A DNA stretch of 64,000 bases from Seohaeicola saemankumensis (lineage in GTDB: Bacteria > Pseudomonadota > Alphaproteobacteria > Rhodobacterales > Rhodobacteraceae), in contig NZ_JBHTKR010000004.1 of the NCBI RefSeq assembly GCF_042678485.1, forward strand, positions 434,001-498,000, written 5' to 3'. A program made the translations under genes and the position numbers. A model generated the notes under the pieces. The model did not search any database. It was not told the origin of the DNA and saw only the letters and a program-made list of their open reading frames with translations. Positions 8,889 through 16,959 of this stretch are shown here, piece after piece. Position 1 is the stretch's first letter, and each line of letters opens with the position of its first letter.

Positions 8889-9199
8889 TCCTGCTGCTGA
8901 TTCCGGCGGTCATGGCCCTGTCGCTGTGCCTTTTGCAGCCCGGTCGCCAGGCCGCGGTGGGGATCGGCATCGTGGCCGTCGTTCTGGCCGTGCTGTGGTT
9001 CGCCGCAGGTGGCAACCGGGGCGAAGGTCTTGCCGGCACCTATGCCCTGATGGCTGCGCCGGGTGTGGCCCTGGCCGGTCTGGCGCATCTGACCCACCGG
9101 GTTCTTGGCCCGCGCCTGCCGGTCTGGGGCTATGCGGTGGCGGGGGTTCTTCTTCTCATCGGTCTTTCGGCCCTCTTGCGCGCATTGGCAGGGAATTGA
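8885..9199 (+). CDS. Small membrane protein between glcE and glcF
   Basis: 104 residues, almost entirely hydrophobic, with three to four predicted helices (LLLIPAVMALSLCLL; VGIGIVAVVLAVLWFAAG; YALMAAPGVALAGLAHL; GYAVAGVLLLIGLSALL). It starts in a 4-base overlap with glcE and ends one base before the glcF ATG, so all four genes should be translated from one message. I know of no function for it. Its position suggests a membrane anchor or assembly factor for the otherwise soluble GlcDEF complex, but that is inference. Confidence 0.75.
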   Translation: MILLLIPAVMALSLCLLQPGRQAAVGIGIVAVVLAVLWFAAGGNRGEGLAGTYALMAAPGVALAGLAHLTHRVLGPRLPVWGYAVAGVLLLIGLSALLRALAGN

Positions 9200-9200
9200 C

Positions 9201-10523
9201 ATGCAGACGACTTTCACACCCGAACAGATGAAAGACCCCGCGATCGCGCGGTCGAACGAGATCCTGCGATCCTGTGTGCATTGCGGTTTCTGCACGGCCA
9301 CCTGCCCCACCTACCAGGTGTTGGGCGATGAGCTGGACAGCCCGCGCGGGCGGATCTACCTGATCAAGGACATGCTGGAAAACGAGCGGGTGCCGGACGA
9401 AAGAACAGTCAAGCATATCGACCGTTGCCTGTCTTGTCTGGCCTGCATGACGACCTGCCCCTCGGGCGTGCATTACATGCATCTGGTCGATCATGCCCGC
9501 GCCTATATCGAAGAACGCTACAAGCGGCCGCTTTCGGATCGGTTGCTGCGCTGGGTGCTGGCGCGCATCCTTCCCTATCCGATGCGGTTCCGGGTCGCCC
9601 TGCTGGGGGCAAAGATCGGGCGCCCCTTCGCCTTCCTGATGCCGGACGCCCGGTTGCGCGCGATGTTGGAGATGGCACCGAAAGAGATCCCCCCGGTCAG
9701 CCGCAACGATGATCCGCAGACCTTTGCGGCCGAGGGGACGCGGCGCAAGCGTGTTGCGCTGATGACGGGATGTGCGCAGCGCGCGCTGAATACAGATATC
9801 AACGATGCAACGATCCGTCTGTTGCAGCGCCACGGCTGCGATGTGGTGATCGCCGAAGGGCAGGGGTGCTGTGGCGCCTTGACCCATCACATGGGCAAGG
9901 AAAAGGAAAGCCACGCCACCGCCGCACGCAATATCCGGGCCTGGGTGGCCGAGATGGATCGCGGCGGGCTGGATGCGATCGTGATCAATACCAGCGGGTG
10001 CGGCACGACGGTCAAGGATTACGGGCATATGTTCCGCAACACCGACCTTGCGGAAGATGCGGCACGGGTGTCTGCCATCGCCAAGGACGTATCCGAGGTG
10101 CTGATGACCCTTGATCTGCCCCAGGGCGATGACAAGGGAATGACCGTGGCCTATCACGCGGCCTGTTCCTTGCAGCATGGGCAGAAGATCAAGACCTATC
10201 CCAAGGACTTGCTGAAGCGCGCGGGCTTTGCGGTGGTCGAACCTGCCGACAGCCACCTGTGCTGCGGGTCCGCCGGAACCTACAACCTGATGCAGCCCGA
10301 AATCTCGAAGCAGCTGAAGGACCGAAAGGTACGCACGCTTGAGGCGCGCAATCCCGATGTGATCGCGGCCGGCAATATCGGCTGCATGATGCAGATCGGA
10401 TCAGGAACACAGCTTCCGATCGTCCACACGGTTGAGTTGCTGGACTGGGCCACCGGCGGGCCGCAGCCGCCAGCGCTGACGGCACCCGGAAAAAGACAGC
10501 CCGAGATCCCGATTCTACGCTGA
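9201..10523 (+). CDS. glcF: Glycolate oxidase iron-sulfur subunit GlcF
   Basis: 440 residues from the ATG at 9201; upstream in-frame codons lie within the previous gene. GlcF relays electrons from the flavin subunits to the quinone pool. Two [4Fe-4S] motifs are visible: CVHCGFCTATCP (C25, C28, C31, C35) and CLSCLACMTTCP near residue 76. Two CCG-type motifs follow, GCCGALTHHMG near 222 and LCCGSAGTYN near 352, as in heterodisulfide-reductase-like subunits. Length is normal (about 400-440). It ends the glc operon; the next gene starts 58 bases on. Confidence 0.95.
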   Translation: MQTTFTPEQMKDPAIARSNEILRSCVHCGFCTATCPTYQVLGDELDSPRGRIYLIKDMLENERVPDERTVKHIDRCLSCLACMTTCPSGVHYMHLVDHARAYIEERYKRPLSDRLLRWVLARILPYPMRFRVALLGAKIGRPFAFLMPDARLRAMLEMAPKEIPPVSRNDDPQTFAAEGTRRKRVALMTGCAQRALNTDINDATIRLLQRHGCDVVIAEGQGCCGALTHHMGKEKESHATAARNIRAWVAEMDRGGLDAIVINTSGCGTTVKDYGHMFRNTDLAEDAARVSAIAKDVSEVLMTLDLPQGDDKGMTVAYHAACSLQHGQKIKTYPKDLLKRAGFAVVEPADSHLCCGSAGTYNLMQPEISKQLKDRKVRTLEARNPDVIAAGNIGCMMQIGSGTQLPIVHTVELLDWATGGPQPPALTAPGKRQPEIPILR

Positions 10524-10581
10524 CCTCTGTCGCATTTTTGCCTTAATCTGCGCCTATCCCAGTTCTGATTTCCGAGGGACC

Positions 10582-11415
10582 ATGATGCACCGCAGGTTTT
10601 TCCGGGCTTTGGGCCTGATATGCGCAGGCGTTTTCCTGATGTCCGGTGCGGTGTCCGCACAGGATGCCCGCCTGACCCGCCTGGACACGGGCGATCAGAC
10701 CCGCGGCTGGGAGGCCGTGGGCCGTCTGGATATAGACGGGCGCGGTTTCTGCACCGGTGCCCTGATTGCGCCCGATCTGGTTCTGACAGCGGCGCATTGT
10801 CTTTTCGACCGCGCAACAGGCCAGCGGATAGATCACAGCAAGATCGAATTTCGGGCAGGTTGGCGCAATGGCCGTGCCGAAGCCTATCGCTGGGTCCGGC
10901 GCGCGGTGATCGATCCTGACTACACATTCGATGAAATCGTGGTGTCCACGCGTGTGCGTAACGATTTGGCCCTGCTGGAATTGCAGCAGCCGATCCGCAC
11001 AACCTCTGTCGTGCCGTTTGCGACCGACTCGCGCCCGCGTACCGGGGACAGGGTCGGTGTCGTGTCCTATGCCTATGACCGGGCCGACGCGCCGTCATTG
11101 CAGGAAATGTGCGGTGTCATGGGCCAGCAGGAAGGCGTGCTGATCATGTCGTGCTCGGTCGATTTCGGATCATCCGGCGCGCCGATCTTTTCCTTCGGAC
11201 CAGATGGTGTGCGGATCGTCTCTGTCGTGTCCGCCAAAGCCGAAGTTCGCGGAACCAAGGTTGCGCTGGGCATGCAGCTGCAAGAGCCCCTTGTGCGATT
11301 GAAGGCACAGCTTGCCGCAGGCGATGGTGTTTTCCTGCATGCCTCGCCCGATCAGAACAGGGTGACGCCGGGTGGCGTACAGCGCGACACCGGGGCCAAG
11401 TTCGTCAGACCCTGA
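10582..11415 (+). CDS. Secreted trypsin-like serine protease
   Basis: 277 residues. A signal peptide is visible (ALGLICAGVFLMSGAVSA, cleavage near residue 26), placing the enzyme in the periplasm or outside. The chymotrypsin-fold triad is readable: His72 in LTAAHCL, Asp128 in RNDLALLEL and Ser198 in FGSSGAPIF. GSSGAP replaces the commoner GDSGGP, but Ser and the oxyanion Gly are kept. It lacks PDZ domains, so it is not a DegP type. Two in-frame ATGs (10582 and 10585) are possible starts; GAGGGACC lies just upstream. The substrate is unknown. Confidence 0.87.
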   Translation: MMHRRFFRALGLICAGVFLMSGAVSAQDARLTRLDTGDQTRGWEAVGRLDIDGRGFCTGALIAPDLVLTAAHCLFDRATGQRIDHSKIEFRAGWRNGRAEAYRWVRRAVIDPDYTFDEIVVSTRVRNDLALLELQQPIRTTSVVPFATDSRPRTGDRVGVVSYAYDRADAPSLQEMCGVMGQQEGVLIMSCSVDFGSSGAPIFSFGPDGVRIVSVVSAKAEVRGTKVALGMQLQEPLVRLKAQLAAGDGVFLHASPDQNRVTPGGVQRDTGAKFVRP

Positions 11416-11432
11416 TCTGGCCTGCGCCCTCT

Positions 11433-11461
11433 CTTGAAACTGTCCGAACCGTTTCCCACAT
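11433..11461 (+). promoter_or_regulatory. Sigma32 (RpoH)-type promoter for hsp20
   Basis: CTTGAAA (11433-11439), a 15-base spacer and CCCACAT (11455-11461) closely match the heat-shock promoter pattern CTTGAAA-N11-15-CCCCATnT. It lies 94 bases upstream of the Hsp20 start codon, which fits the function of the gene. Confidence 0.65.
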
Positions 11462-11554
11462 CAGGATCATCGGGGTGCCATTGCGGGCCCCGACCAGAAC
11501 GCCTGTCCCATACGGGAAGGCCCATTCAGTTGTCGCTCAGATGGAGGATGACCC

Positions 11555-12034
11555 ATGCGAAACTTTGACCTTGCACCGCTTTACCGTGCAACCGTTGGCT
11601 TTGACCAGATTGCAGGCCTGATGGACCGCGTGTTCACCAGCGATCTGCCGCAGCCGACATATCCGCCCTACAACATCGAAAAAACCGCCGAGAATGCGTA
11701 TCGCATTTCGTTGGCCGTGGCCGGCTTTGCCGCCGATGACCTGACCGTTGAGGTCAAGGAAAACGCCCTTGTCGTCGCGGCCCGCAAAGCGGACGAGGCG
11801 GACGAGAGCCGGACCTATCTGCATCGCGGCATCGCCACCCGCGCGTTTGAACGGCGTTTCACACTGGCCGACCATGTGCGCGTGACCGGTGCCACCCATG
11901 CCGACGGGATGCTGCATATCGACCTGGTGCGCGAAATCCCCGAGGTTCTGAAACCCCGTCGGATCCAGATTGCCAGCCCGGCCTCGACGCACCAGACCGA
12001 CAAGGACGTGGTCGAGGCGCAAGCCGTCAACTGA
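11555..12034 (+). CDS. Hsp20 family small heat-shock protein
   Basis: 159 residues, an ATP-independent holdase chaperone of the IbpA type. The N-terminus MRNFDLAPLYRATVGFDQI matches the usual IbpA-like opening. The alpha-crystallin domain runs about 35-130 with YNIEKTAENAYRISLAVAGF, DDLTVEVKENALVV, the RTYLHRGIATRAFERRF block, and a hydrophobic strand before the tail. The final tail (PRRIQIAS) contains an I-x-I motif, which in this family docks between dimers. A good GGAGG lies 5-7 bases before the ATG. A sigma32-like promoter lies upstream and a strong terminator directly after. Confidence 0.93.
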   Translation: MRNFDLAPLYRATVGFDQIAGLMDRVFTSDLPQPTYPPYNIEKTAENAYRISLAVAGFAADDLTVEVKENALVVAARKADEADESRTYLHRGIATRAFERRFTLADHVRVTGATHADGMLHIDLVREIPEVLKPRRIQIASPASTHQTDKDVVEAQAVN

Positions 12035-12059
12035 AGGGCACGCCCTCTGCCCTGATGTC

Positions 12060-12093
12060 GGACCCGCAGGCGCAATCCTGCGGGTCCTTTCTT
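12060..12093 (+). terminator. Rho-independent terminator of hsp20
   Basis: An 11-bp perfect stem GGACCCGCAGG (12060-12070) / CCTGCGGGTCC (12077-12087), with a 6-base loop, is followed by TTTCTT. It lies 25 bases after the hsp20 stop and touches the stop codon of the convergent YqaA gene. Confidence 0.85.
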
Positions 12094-12535
12094 ATCCGCT
12101 GGCCCAGAGGGCATAGCTGCCAGCCACGGCAAGATAGCGGGCCATCTTTCCCAGCCCGACCAGAACGACCACAAGGGCAACTCTGGTCCGCATCGCCCCC
12201 GCGACCACTGTCAACGGGTCGCCGACGATCGGAACCCACGCCATCAACAGCGACCAGCGTCCGTATTTCTCATACCACGCCTGCGCGCGTTCATATTGGG
12301 CAGGCGACACGGGAAACCAGCGCCGCTCCCTGAATTCCGCAGCGTATCGGCCCATCGCATAACTCAGCATGGACCCCAGCAGATTGCCGATCACCGCAAT
12401 GGTCAAAAGTGTTGCCGGGTCGCCGATCCCCGTCGCCAGAAAACCCAGCAATACGGCCTCGGACGATCCGGGCAGCAGGGTGGCCGATGTGAATGCGCTG
12501 ATGAACATCGCGGCATAGGCGGACAGCGGGGTCAT
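12092..12535 (-). CDS. YqaA family (VTT/DedA-like) inner-membrane protein
   Basis: 147 residues when started at the ATG at 12535. The longer frame adds 26 residues of non-membrane, arginine-rich sequence that looks non-coding, and AAAGG lies just upstream of the chosen start. The protein has three to four helices. It carries the family features SGATLLPGSSE-like AFTSATLLPGSSEAVLLGF near the N-terminus, GNLLGSMLSYAMGR, and WVPIVGDPLTVVAGAMR, which match the YqaA branch of the DedA/SNARE-associated superfamily. Members are thought to act in lipid flipping or membrane homeostasis. It runs convergently against hsp20. Confidence 0.85.
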   Translation of the reverse strand: MTPLSAYAAMFISAFTSATLLPGSSEAVLLGFLATGIGDPATLLTIAVIGNLLGSMLSYAMGRYAAEFRERRWFPVSPAQYERAQAWYEKYGRWSLLMAWVPIVGDPLTVVAGAMRTRVALVVVLVGLGKMARYLAVAGSYALWASG

Positions 12536-12660
12536 GAGAACCTTTATGAGACCGGCCCTGCCCCTTGATGGACAAGCCCTGGTGCCATGCAGATAGGCAT
12601 GGCCCCGTGGCAAGGCAATCCTTTACGGATAACGCGAGGATCATCGTTGTCTGACATGAA

Positions 12661-12690
12661 AAGGGCGGACCGTTTGCGCGGCCCGCCCTT
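12661..12690 (-). terminator. Terminator of the succinate-semialdehyde dehydrogenase gene
   Basis: A 12-bp stem AAGGGCGGACCG / CGGCCCGCCCTT with a 6-base loop. In the minus-strand RNA the one imperfect pair is a G-U wobble (it would be A-C on the plus strand), and the stem is followed by TTTTC. Both facts indicate that it works for minus-strand transcripts. Confidence 0.75.
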
Positions 12691-12710
12691 TCGCCGTGAC
12701 AGAAGGCGAC

Positions 12711-14189
12711 TTATACCGCCATGCAGATATACTTCATCTCGAGGTAATCCTCGATCCCGTGGTGGCTGCCCTCGCGGCCAAGGCCTGATTGCTTGACGCC
12801 GCCGAAGGGCGCGACCTCGGTCGAGATGATGCCGGTGTTCACACCCACGATCCCGTACTCCAACGCCTCGGCCACCTTGTAGACGCGGCTCAGGTCGCGG
12901 GCATAGAAATAGGCTGCCAGACCGAAGATCGTGTCATTGGCAAGCTCGATCACCTCATCGACATCCGTGAACTTGAACAGCGGCGCGAAGGGGCCAAAGG
13001 TTTCTTCGGTCGCGACGATCATGTCGCGGGTCGCACCGGTCACGATGGTGGGGGGCAGGAAGTTGCCAGGCCCCTGCATCGGCTCGCCGCCCATGATCAC
13101 CGTGCCGCCCTTGGCGGTCGCATCCGCCACATGGGTCTGCACCTTCTTGATCGCATTGGCGTTGATCAGCGGCCCCAGCGTGGTGCCCGCCTCAAGACCG
13201 TCACCGACCTTCAGCTTGCCCACGGCCTCTTTCAACTTGGCGGCAAAGGCGTCATAGACCCCGGCCTGCACATAGATCCGGTTGGCGCAGACGCAGGTCT
13301 GACCGTTGTTGCGGAACTTGCACATGATCGCGCCCTCGACGGCGGCATCCAGATCAGCATCGTCGAACACGATGAAAGGCGCATTGCCGCCCAGCTCCAT
13401 CGAACATTTCATCACCTGATCGGCGGCCTGGCGCAACAAGATGCGGCCCACATTGGTTGATCCCGTGAAGCTGAGCTTTCGCACGGTGCCGTTCTCGCAG
13501 AATTCCTTGCCGGTTTCGGACGCGTTGGTGGTGGTCACGATGTTCAGAAGACCTGCGGGAATACCCGCGCGTTCGGCCAGCACACCCATCGCCAGCGCCG
13601 AAAGCGGTGTCAATTCGGACGGACGGGCGACAAAACCGCAGCCAGCGGCCAGTGCGGGCGCCACCTTGCGTGTGATCATCGCCGTGGGGAAGTTCCAGGG
13701 CGTGATCGACGCCGCGACGCCGATAGGCTGCTTGATCACCGTGATGCGCTTGTCGCGCTGATGGCCGGGGATCGTCTCGCCGTAGATGCGCTTGGCCTCT
13801 TCGGCGAAAAACTCGATGAAGGCGGCGCCATAGGCGATCTCGCCCTTGGCTTCGGCCAGCGGCTTGCCCTGTTCGGCGGTCAGGATCGTGGCCAGATCAT
13901 CCGTATTCTCGATCATCAGGTCGAACCAGCGACGCAGGATCGCGGCGCGTTCCTTGCCGGTATGTTTTGCCCATTCCTTCTGTGTCGCTTCGGCCGACGC
14001 GATGGCCTGCGCCACCTGTGCGCGGCTCAGATCCGCGACATTGGCGATGACATCGCCGCGTGCAGGGTTGATGACCTCGAACGTCGTTCCGGTTTCACTC
14101 TCGACCCATTTTCCACCGACATAGGCCTTTTCGGCCAGCAGCGACGGGTCCTTGAGCAGTGATTTCAGGTCTGTCTTGCTGTCCAGCAT
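12711..14189 (-). CDS. gabD: NAD(P)-dependent succinate-semialdehyde dehydrogenase
   Basis: 492 residues from the ATG at 14189, which has GGAGG 7-11 bases upstream; the extra 13 residues of the longer frame are unlike the family. The enzyme oxidises succinate semialdehyde to succinate, the last step of GABA degradation. Aldehyde dehydrogenase signatures are clear: TPWNFPTAMITRKVAPALAAG, the glycine-rich FTGSTNVGR loop, MELGGNAPF with the catalytic Glu, and NNGQTCVCANR with the nucleophilic Cys. The FGGVKQSGLGREGSHHGIE tail is typical of GabD. No gabT lies next to it, so it may act alone or on other semialdehydes. Confidence 0.92.
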   Translation of the reverse strand: MLDSKTDLKSLLKDPSLLAEKAYVGGKWVESETGTTFEVINPARGDVIANVADLSRAQVAQAIASAEATQKEWAKHTGKERAAILRRWFDLMIENTDDLATILTAEQGKPLAEAKGEIAYGAAFIEFFAEEAKRIYGETIPGHQRDKRITVIKQPIGVAASITPWNFPTAMITRKVAPALAAGCGFVARPSELTPLSALAMGVLAERAGIPAGLLNIVTTTNASETGKEFCENGTVRKLSFTGSTNVGRILLRQAADQVMKCSMELGGNAPFIVFDDADLDAAVEGAIMCKFRNNGQTCVCANRIYVQAGVYDAFAAKLKEAVGKLKVGDGLEAGTTLGPLINANAIKKVQTHVADATAKGGTVIMGGEPMQGPGNFLPPTIVTGATRDMIVATEETFGPFAPLFKFTDVDEVIELANDTIFGLAAYFYARDLSRVYKVAEALEYGIVGVNTGIISTEVAPFGGVKQSGLGREGSHHGIEDYLEMKYICMAV

Positions 14190-14268
14190 GGCGCATCCTC
14201 CAATTATCCAGTGGCATAGGGAAAGCATCTGGCGCTAGGCTTGTCCAGAGCATGAGGAGAGAATTGCA

Positions 14269-15063
14269 ATGGCCGAGCTTGACGATGCCTATGCCAATGC
14301 CGCCCATATCCCGGGTGCTGCGGATTATCCGCCACGCTGGGAACGTGCGGCGGCCGCGTTGCGTGAAGGCTTGCTGGAGCAGGGGTTGGCTGACCTTGAT
14401 CAGCCCTATGGCGACAGTCCGCGCCAGCGTTTCGACCTGTTCCATCCCGGTCCTGATCCGGTGGGGCTGATGGTTTTTGTCCATGGCGGCTACTGGTTGC
14501 GTTTCGACAAAAGCGTCTGGTCGCATCTGGCGGCGGGTGCGCTGTCACGCGGCTGGGCCGTGGCCATGCCGTCCTATGACCTGTGCCCGCATGTGCGGAT
14601 CGCCGATATCACGCGCCAGGTGGCCAAGGCGGTGACAGCCGCCGCCGCGATGGTCGATGGACCGATCGTGCTGGCCGGGCATTCGGCGGGGGGGCATCTT
14701 GTGGCACGGATGCTGGAACCGGGTCTTCTGCCCGATGGCGTGGCCGCGCGCTTGCGCCGTATCATGTCGATCTCGCCCGTGTCCGATCTGCGGCCCTTGA
14801 TCCGCACCAGCATGAACGCGGATTTCAAGCTGGATGAGGATGCCGCCATTGCCGAAAGCCCGGCCCTGATGGTCGAGCGTTTGCCCGTGCCTGTCACCGT
14901 CTGGGTCGGCGCGGATGAGCGCCCGGTCTTTCTGGATCAGGCACGCTGGTTGGCCGAGGCCTGGGGCTGCGCCCATGTCGTTGATGAGGGATTGCACCAT
15001 TTCGACGTGATAGACGCGCTGGCGGATGCGGACAGCGCGATGATCGGGCGTCTGCTTGATTGA
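14269..15063 (+). CDS. Alpha/beta hydrolase, arylformamidase (kynurenine formamidase)-like
   Basis: 264 residues. The sequence has HGGYW near residue 71 (the oxyanion-hole motif of the HSL/arylformamidase branch), the nucleophile elbow GHSAGGHL near 140, an acid candidate in WVGADERPVFLDQA near 210, and a late His in HHFDVIDAL. Together these match bacterial kynurenine-formamidase-like enzymes, which hydrolyse N-formylkynurenine. No other tryptophan-degradation genes are nearby, so the true substrate is open. It is divergent from the gabD gene, and AGGAGAGAATTGC lies just before the ATG. Confidence 0.8.
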   Translation: MAELDDAYANAAHIPGAADYPPRWERAAAALREGLLEQGLADLDQPYGDSPRQRFDLFHPGPDPVGLMVFVHGGYWLRFDKSVWSHLAAGALSRGWAVAMPSYDLCPHVRIADITRQVAKAVTAAAAMVDGPIVLAGHSAGGHLVARMLEPGLLPDGVAARLRRIMSISPVSDLRPLIRTSMNADFKLDEDAAIAESPALMVERLPVPVTVWVGADERPVFLDQARWLAEAWGCAHVVDEGLHHFDVIDALADADSAMIGRLLD

Positions 15064-15072
15064 TCGGGCCTT

Positions 15073-15102
15073 GGTGGTCCGAGTATTTATAGAACGATGA
15101 AA
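15073..15102 (+). repeat. Intergenic repeat, GAGTATTT/GATGAAA type, copy 2
   Basis: GGTGGTCCGAGTATTTATAG followed by AACGATGAAAG. It matches the tail of the element at 7731-7778 at most positions, but without the strong GC palindrome. It lies between convergent genes. Confidence 0.5.
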
Positions 15103-15124
15103 GGGGCGGTGCGTCTGTGCCGCC

Positions 15125-16126
15125 CTATCCGTGCAGATCCTGCCAGCTTGGTTTGACATCGCCCGGTAGCGATGATGCGGCGAACATCGCGCGCGCAATG
15201 GCACGCGCCATGCAGGTGGCCGCCGCGTGACCCAGCTCCAGCGTGTCGATGACCGGATGGCCCAAGGGGCGCGCCCCGGTCGCGACGGCAAAGATCAGGT
15301 CGCCGTCCATCGGCGTATGCGCCGGCACCAGGGCCCTGGCAAACCCGTCATGGGCGGCTGTGGCCATCCGCGTGCATTGCGCCTGCGTCAGATCCGCATC
15401 GGTCGCCACGATCCCGATAGTCGTATTGGCGTGGCTGGCGATCTTGGTGACGGCGATATGCGGATCGGGATAGGTCCGCGCCGCACCCAGCCCGCCGAAC
15501 TCGGCCTCCATTTCGAAAGGGGCTGCCCAGAAATGCGCGCCCTCGCCGACAGTGGCCGATCCAAGCGCATTGACCGCCACCACTGCACCGACAGAATGGC
15601 CCGAAGGCAGGATCACCGAGGCCGATCCCAACCCGCCGCGCAGGTTGGCCGTGATCGCGCCTGTGCCCGCGCCGATACTGCCAATCGCGAAGCTGGTGGC
15701 GGCATTTGCCAGCGCGTCGCGGCCCAGCACGCGGTAGGGGTTCTGATCCCAATCCTTCGCGCCGCCATTGTTCAGGTCGAACAGGATCGCCGCCGGCACG
15801 ATCGGCACGGTATGGGCCCCCACACGGTAGCCCCGGCCCATGCCGCGCAGCGCGTCCGCCACACCCGATGCGGCATCGAGGCCAAAGGCCGACCCGCCCG
15901 ACAACACCAGCGCATCGACCTGCTGGACTGTTTTGTCCGGTGCCAGAAGATCGGTTTCGCGCGTGCCGGGCGCGCCGCCCATCACATGCACACCCGCTGT
16001 GAATGGCGCATCGGCCACCAGCACTGTAACTCCGGTCTTGATCGCAAGATCAGTGGCGTTTCCAACCCTGAGGCCCGCCACATCCGTGATCAGGTTCTGG
16101 GGGCCGGGGCGGGATGACATGGTCAT
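15125..16126 (-). CDS. P1 family peptidase (DmpA/S58 type)
   Basis: 333 residues. The N-terminus NLITDVAGLRVGNATD and the ALVLSGGSAFGLDAASGV block (about residues 72-89) are hallmarks of the P1/S58 aminopeptidase family. These enzymes are N-terminal nucleophile hydrolases that split themselves into two chains. GLGSAS at 165-170 lies where the self-cleavage and catalytic Ser is expected, and IAVTKIASHANTTIGIVATDA is another family block. Members include D-aminopeptidase and beta-peptidyl aminopeptidase; which substrate applies cannot be told here. The first ATG at 16126 and a second two codons later are both possible starts. Confidence 0.88.
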   Translation of the reverse strand: MTMSSRPGPQNLITDVAGLRVGNATDLAIKTGVTVLVADAPFTAGVHVMGGAPGTRETDLLAPDKTVQQVDALVLSGGSAFGLDAASGVADALRGMGRGYRVGAHTVPIVPAAILFDLNNGGAKDWDQNPYRVLGRDALANAATSFAIGSIGAGTGAITANLRGGLGSASVILPSGHSVGAVVAVNALGSATVGEGAHFWAAPFEMEAEFGGLGAARTYPDPHIAVTKIASHANTTIGIVATDADLTQAQCTRMATAAHDGFARALVPAHTPMDGDLIFAVATGARPLGHPVIDTLELGHAAATCMARAIARAMFAASSLPGDVKPSWQDLHG

Positions 16127-16160
16127 GCGGGTCTGTCCGATCTGTGCATTGCTTCAGGGA

Positions 16161-16502
16161 TCACAGGCGGATCACGAAATCCTTGCGGGTGGTTTCCACC
16201 ACGTCCCAAGTGCCGCGAAACCCCGGCCGCAGCACGAAACTGTCGCCTGCGCGCAGGGTCACGGGCGCGCCGCCCTCTTCGGTCAGGATACTGACACCCG
16301 ACAGGATCCGGCAATATTCCCATTCGTCATAGGAGACGCGCCAAGCACCGGGTGTCGATTCCCAGATACCGCAGTAGAGCCCCTCCCGATCCTCGAGCGT
16401 CCATGAGGTGAACACGGGATCGCCTGTGACCACGCGGTCTGGGGCGGGGCGCTCCACCTCGCCGGGGCCTGTCGGGGTGATGGGAAAGAACAGGTCTGAC
16501 AT
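16161..16502 (-). CDS. Cupin domain protein
   Basis: 113 residues from the ATG at 16502, which is preceded by AAGGAAG; a longer frame adds 32 unlikely residues. It has a single cupin barrel with PVLGA-like turns: GIWESTPGAWRVSYDEWEYC and ILTEEGGAPVTLRAGDSFVL, ending in GFRGTWDVVETTRK. This matches the small DUF861-type cupins (ethanolamine-utilisation-like). Metal-binding His residues are not obvious. The role is unknown; it lies downstream of the P1 peptidase on the other side of a short gap and on the same strand. Confidence 0.8.
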   Translation of the reverse strand: MSDLFFPITPTGPGEVERPAPDRVVTGDPVFTSWTLEDREGLYCGIWESTPGAWRVSYDEWEYCRILSGVSILTEEGGAPVTLRAGDSFVLRPGFRGTWDVVETTRKDFVIRL

Positions 16503-16669
16503 GGGGTCACTTCCTTGCAAAACTGGCCGCAGGCTAATGCGGGCAGGTCGCCAGAGGCAAGGGCCAAGCGCCAGGGTTGAAACCGGGACGCGCCGCACAC
16601 AGTTCTACAAGAAGGGTGCACTGCCGGTCGTCATGGGGCATGATGGCCCCGTTGCAAGGAGACAGGTGC

Positions 16670-16939
16670 ATGGTACTGGCATTGGCGCGACTGATCGTTG
16701 TGGGATTTGTCGTCCTGACGGTGATCTATGTCTCGCTGTCGCTTTACTCGCGATCTGTCAGGCGGGGCAAGCTGGGTCGCAAGTGGGACGAAGATATCCG
16801 GCGCGGCGACCGTGATGAATTCGTCAGGCGGGGGTTGAAGATCTATGACCGCTCGTTGCGGCGCAAACTTCTCTGGGGTGTCTACATCGTGCCGGTTGTG
16901 ACCATCGCCGTGGTCATCTATCTGGTAAACTTCCACTGA
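16670..16939 (+). CDS. Small two-helix membrane protein
   Basis: 89 residues. The ATG at 16670 is chosen because AAGGAG lies 8-13 bases upstream and the first helix (ARLIVVGFVVLTVIYVSLSL) starts just after it; earlier in-frame codons add a basic, unlikely leader. A charged cytoplasmic loop (KWDEDIRRGDRDEFVRRGLK) joins it to a second helix (GVYIVPVVTIAVVIYLVNF). Similar short proteins occur in Rhodobacterales next to DUF1523 genes, as here (20-base gap). Function is unknown. Confidence 0.75.
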   Translation: MVLALARLIVVGFVVLTVIYVSLSLYSRSVRRGKLGRKWDEDIRRGDRDEFVRRGLKIYDRSLRRKLLWGVYIVPVVTIAVVIYLVNFH

Positions 16940-16959
16940 CCGCGAAGGAAAACGGGATC

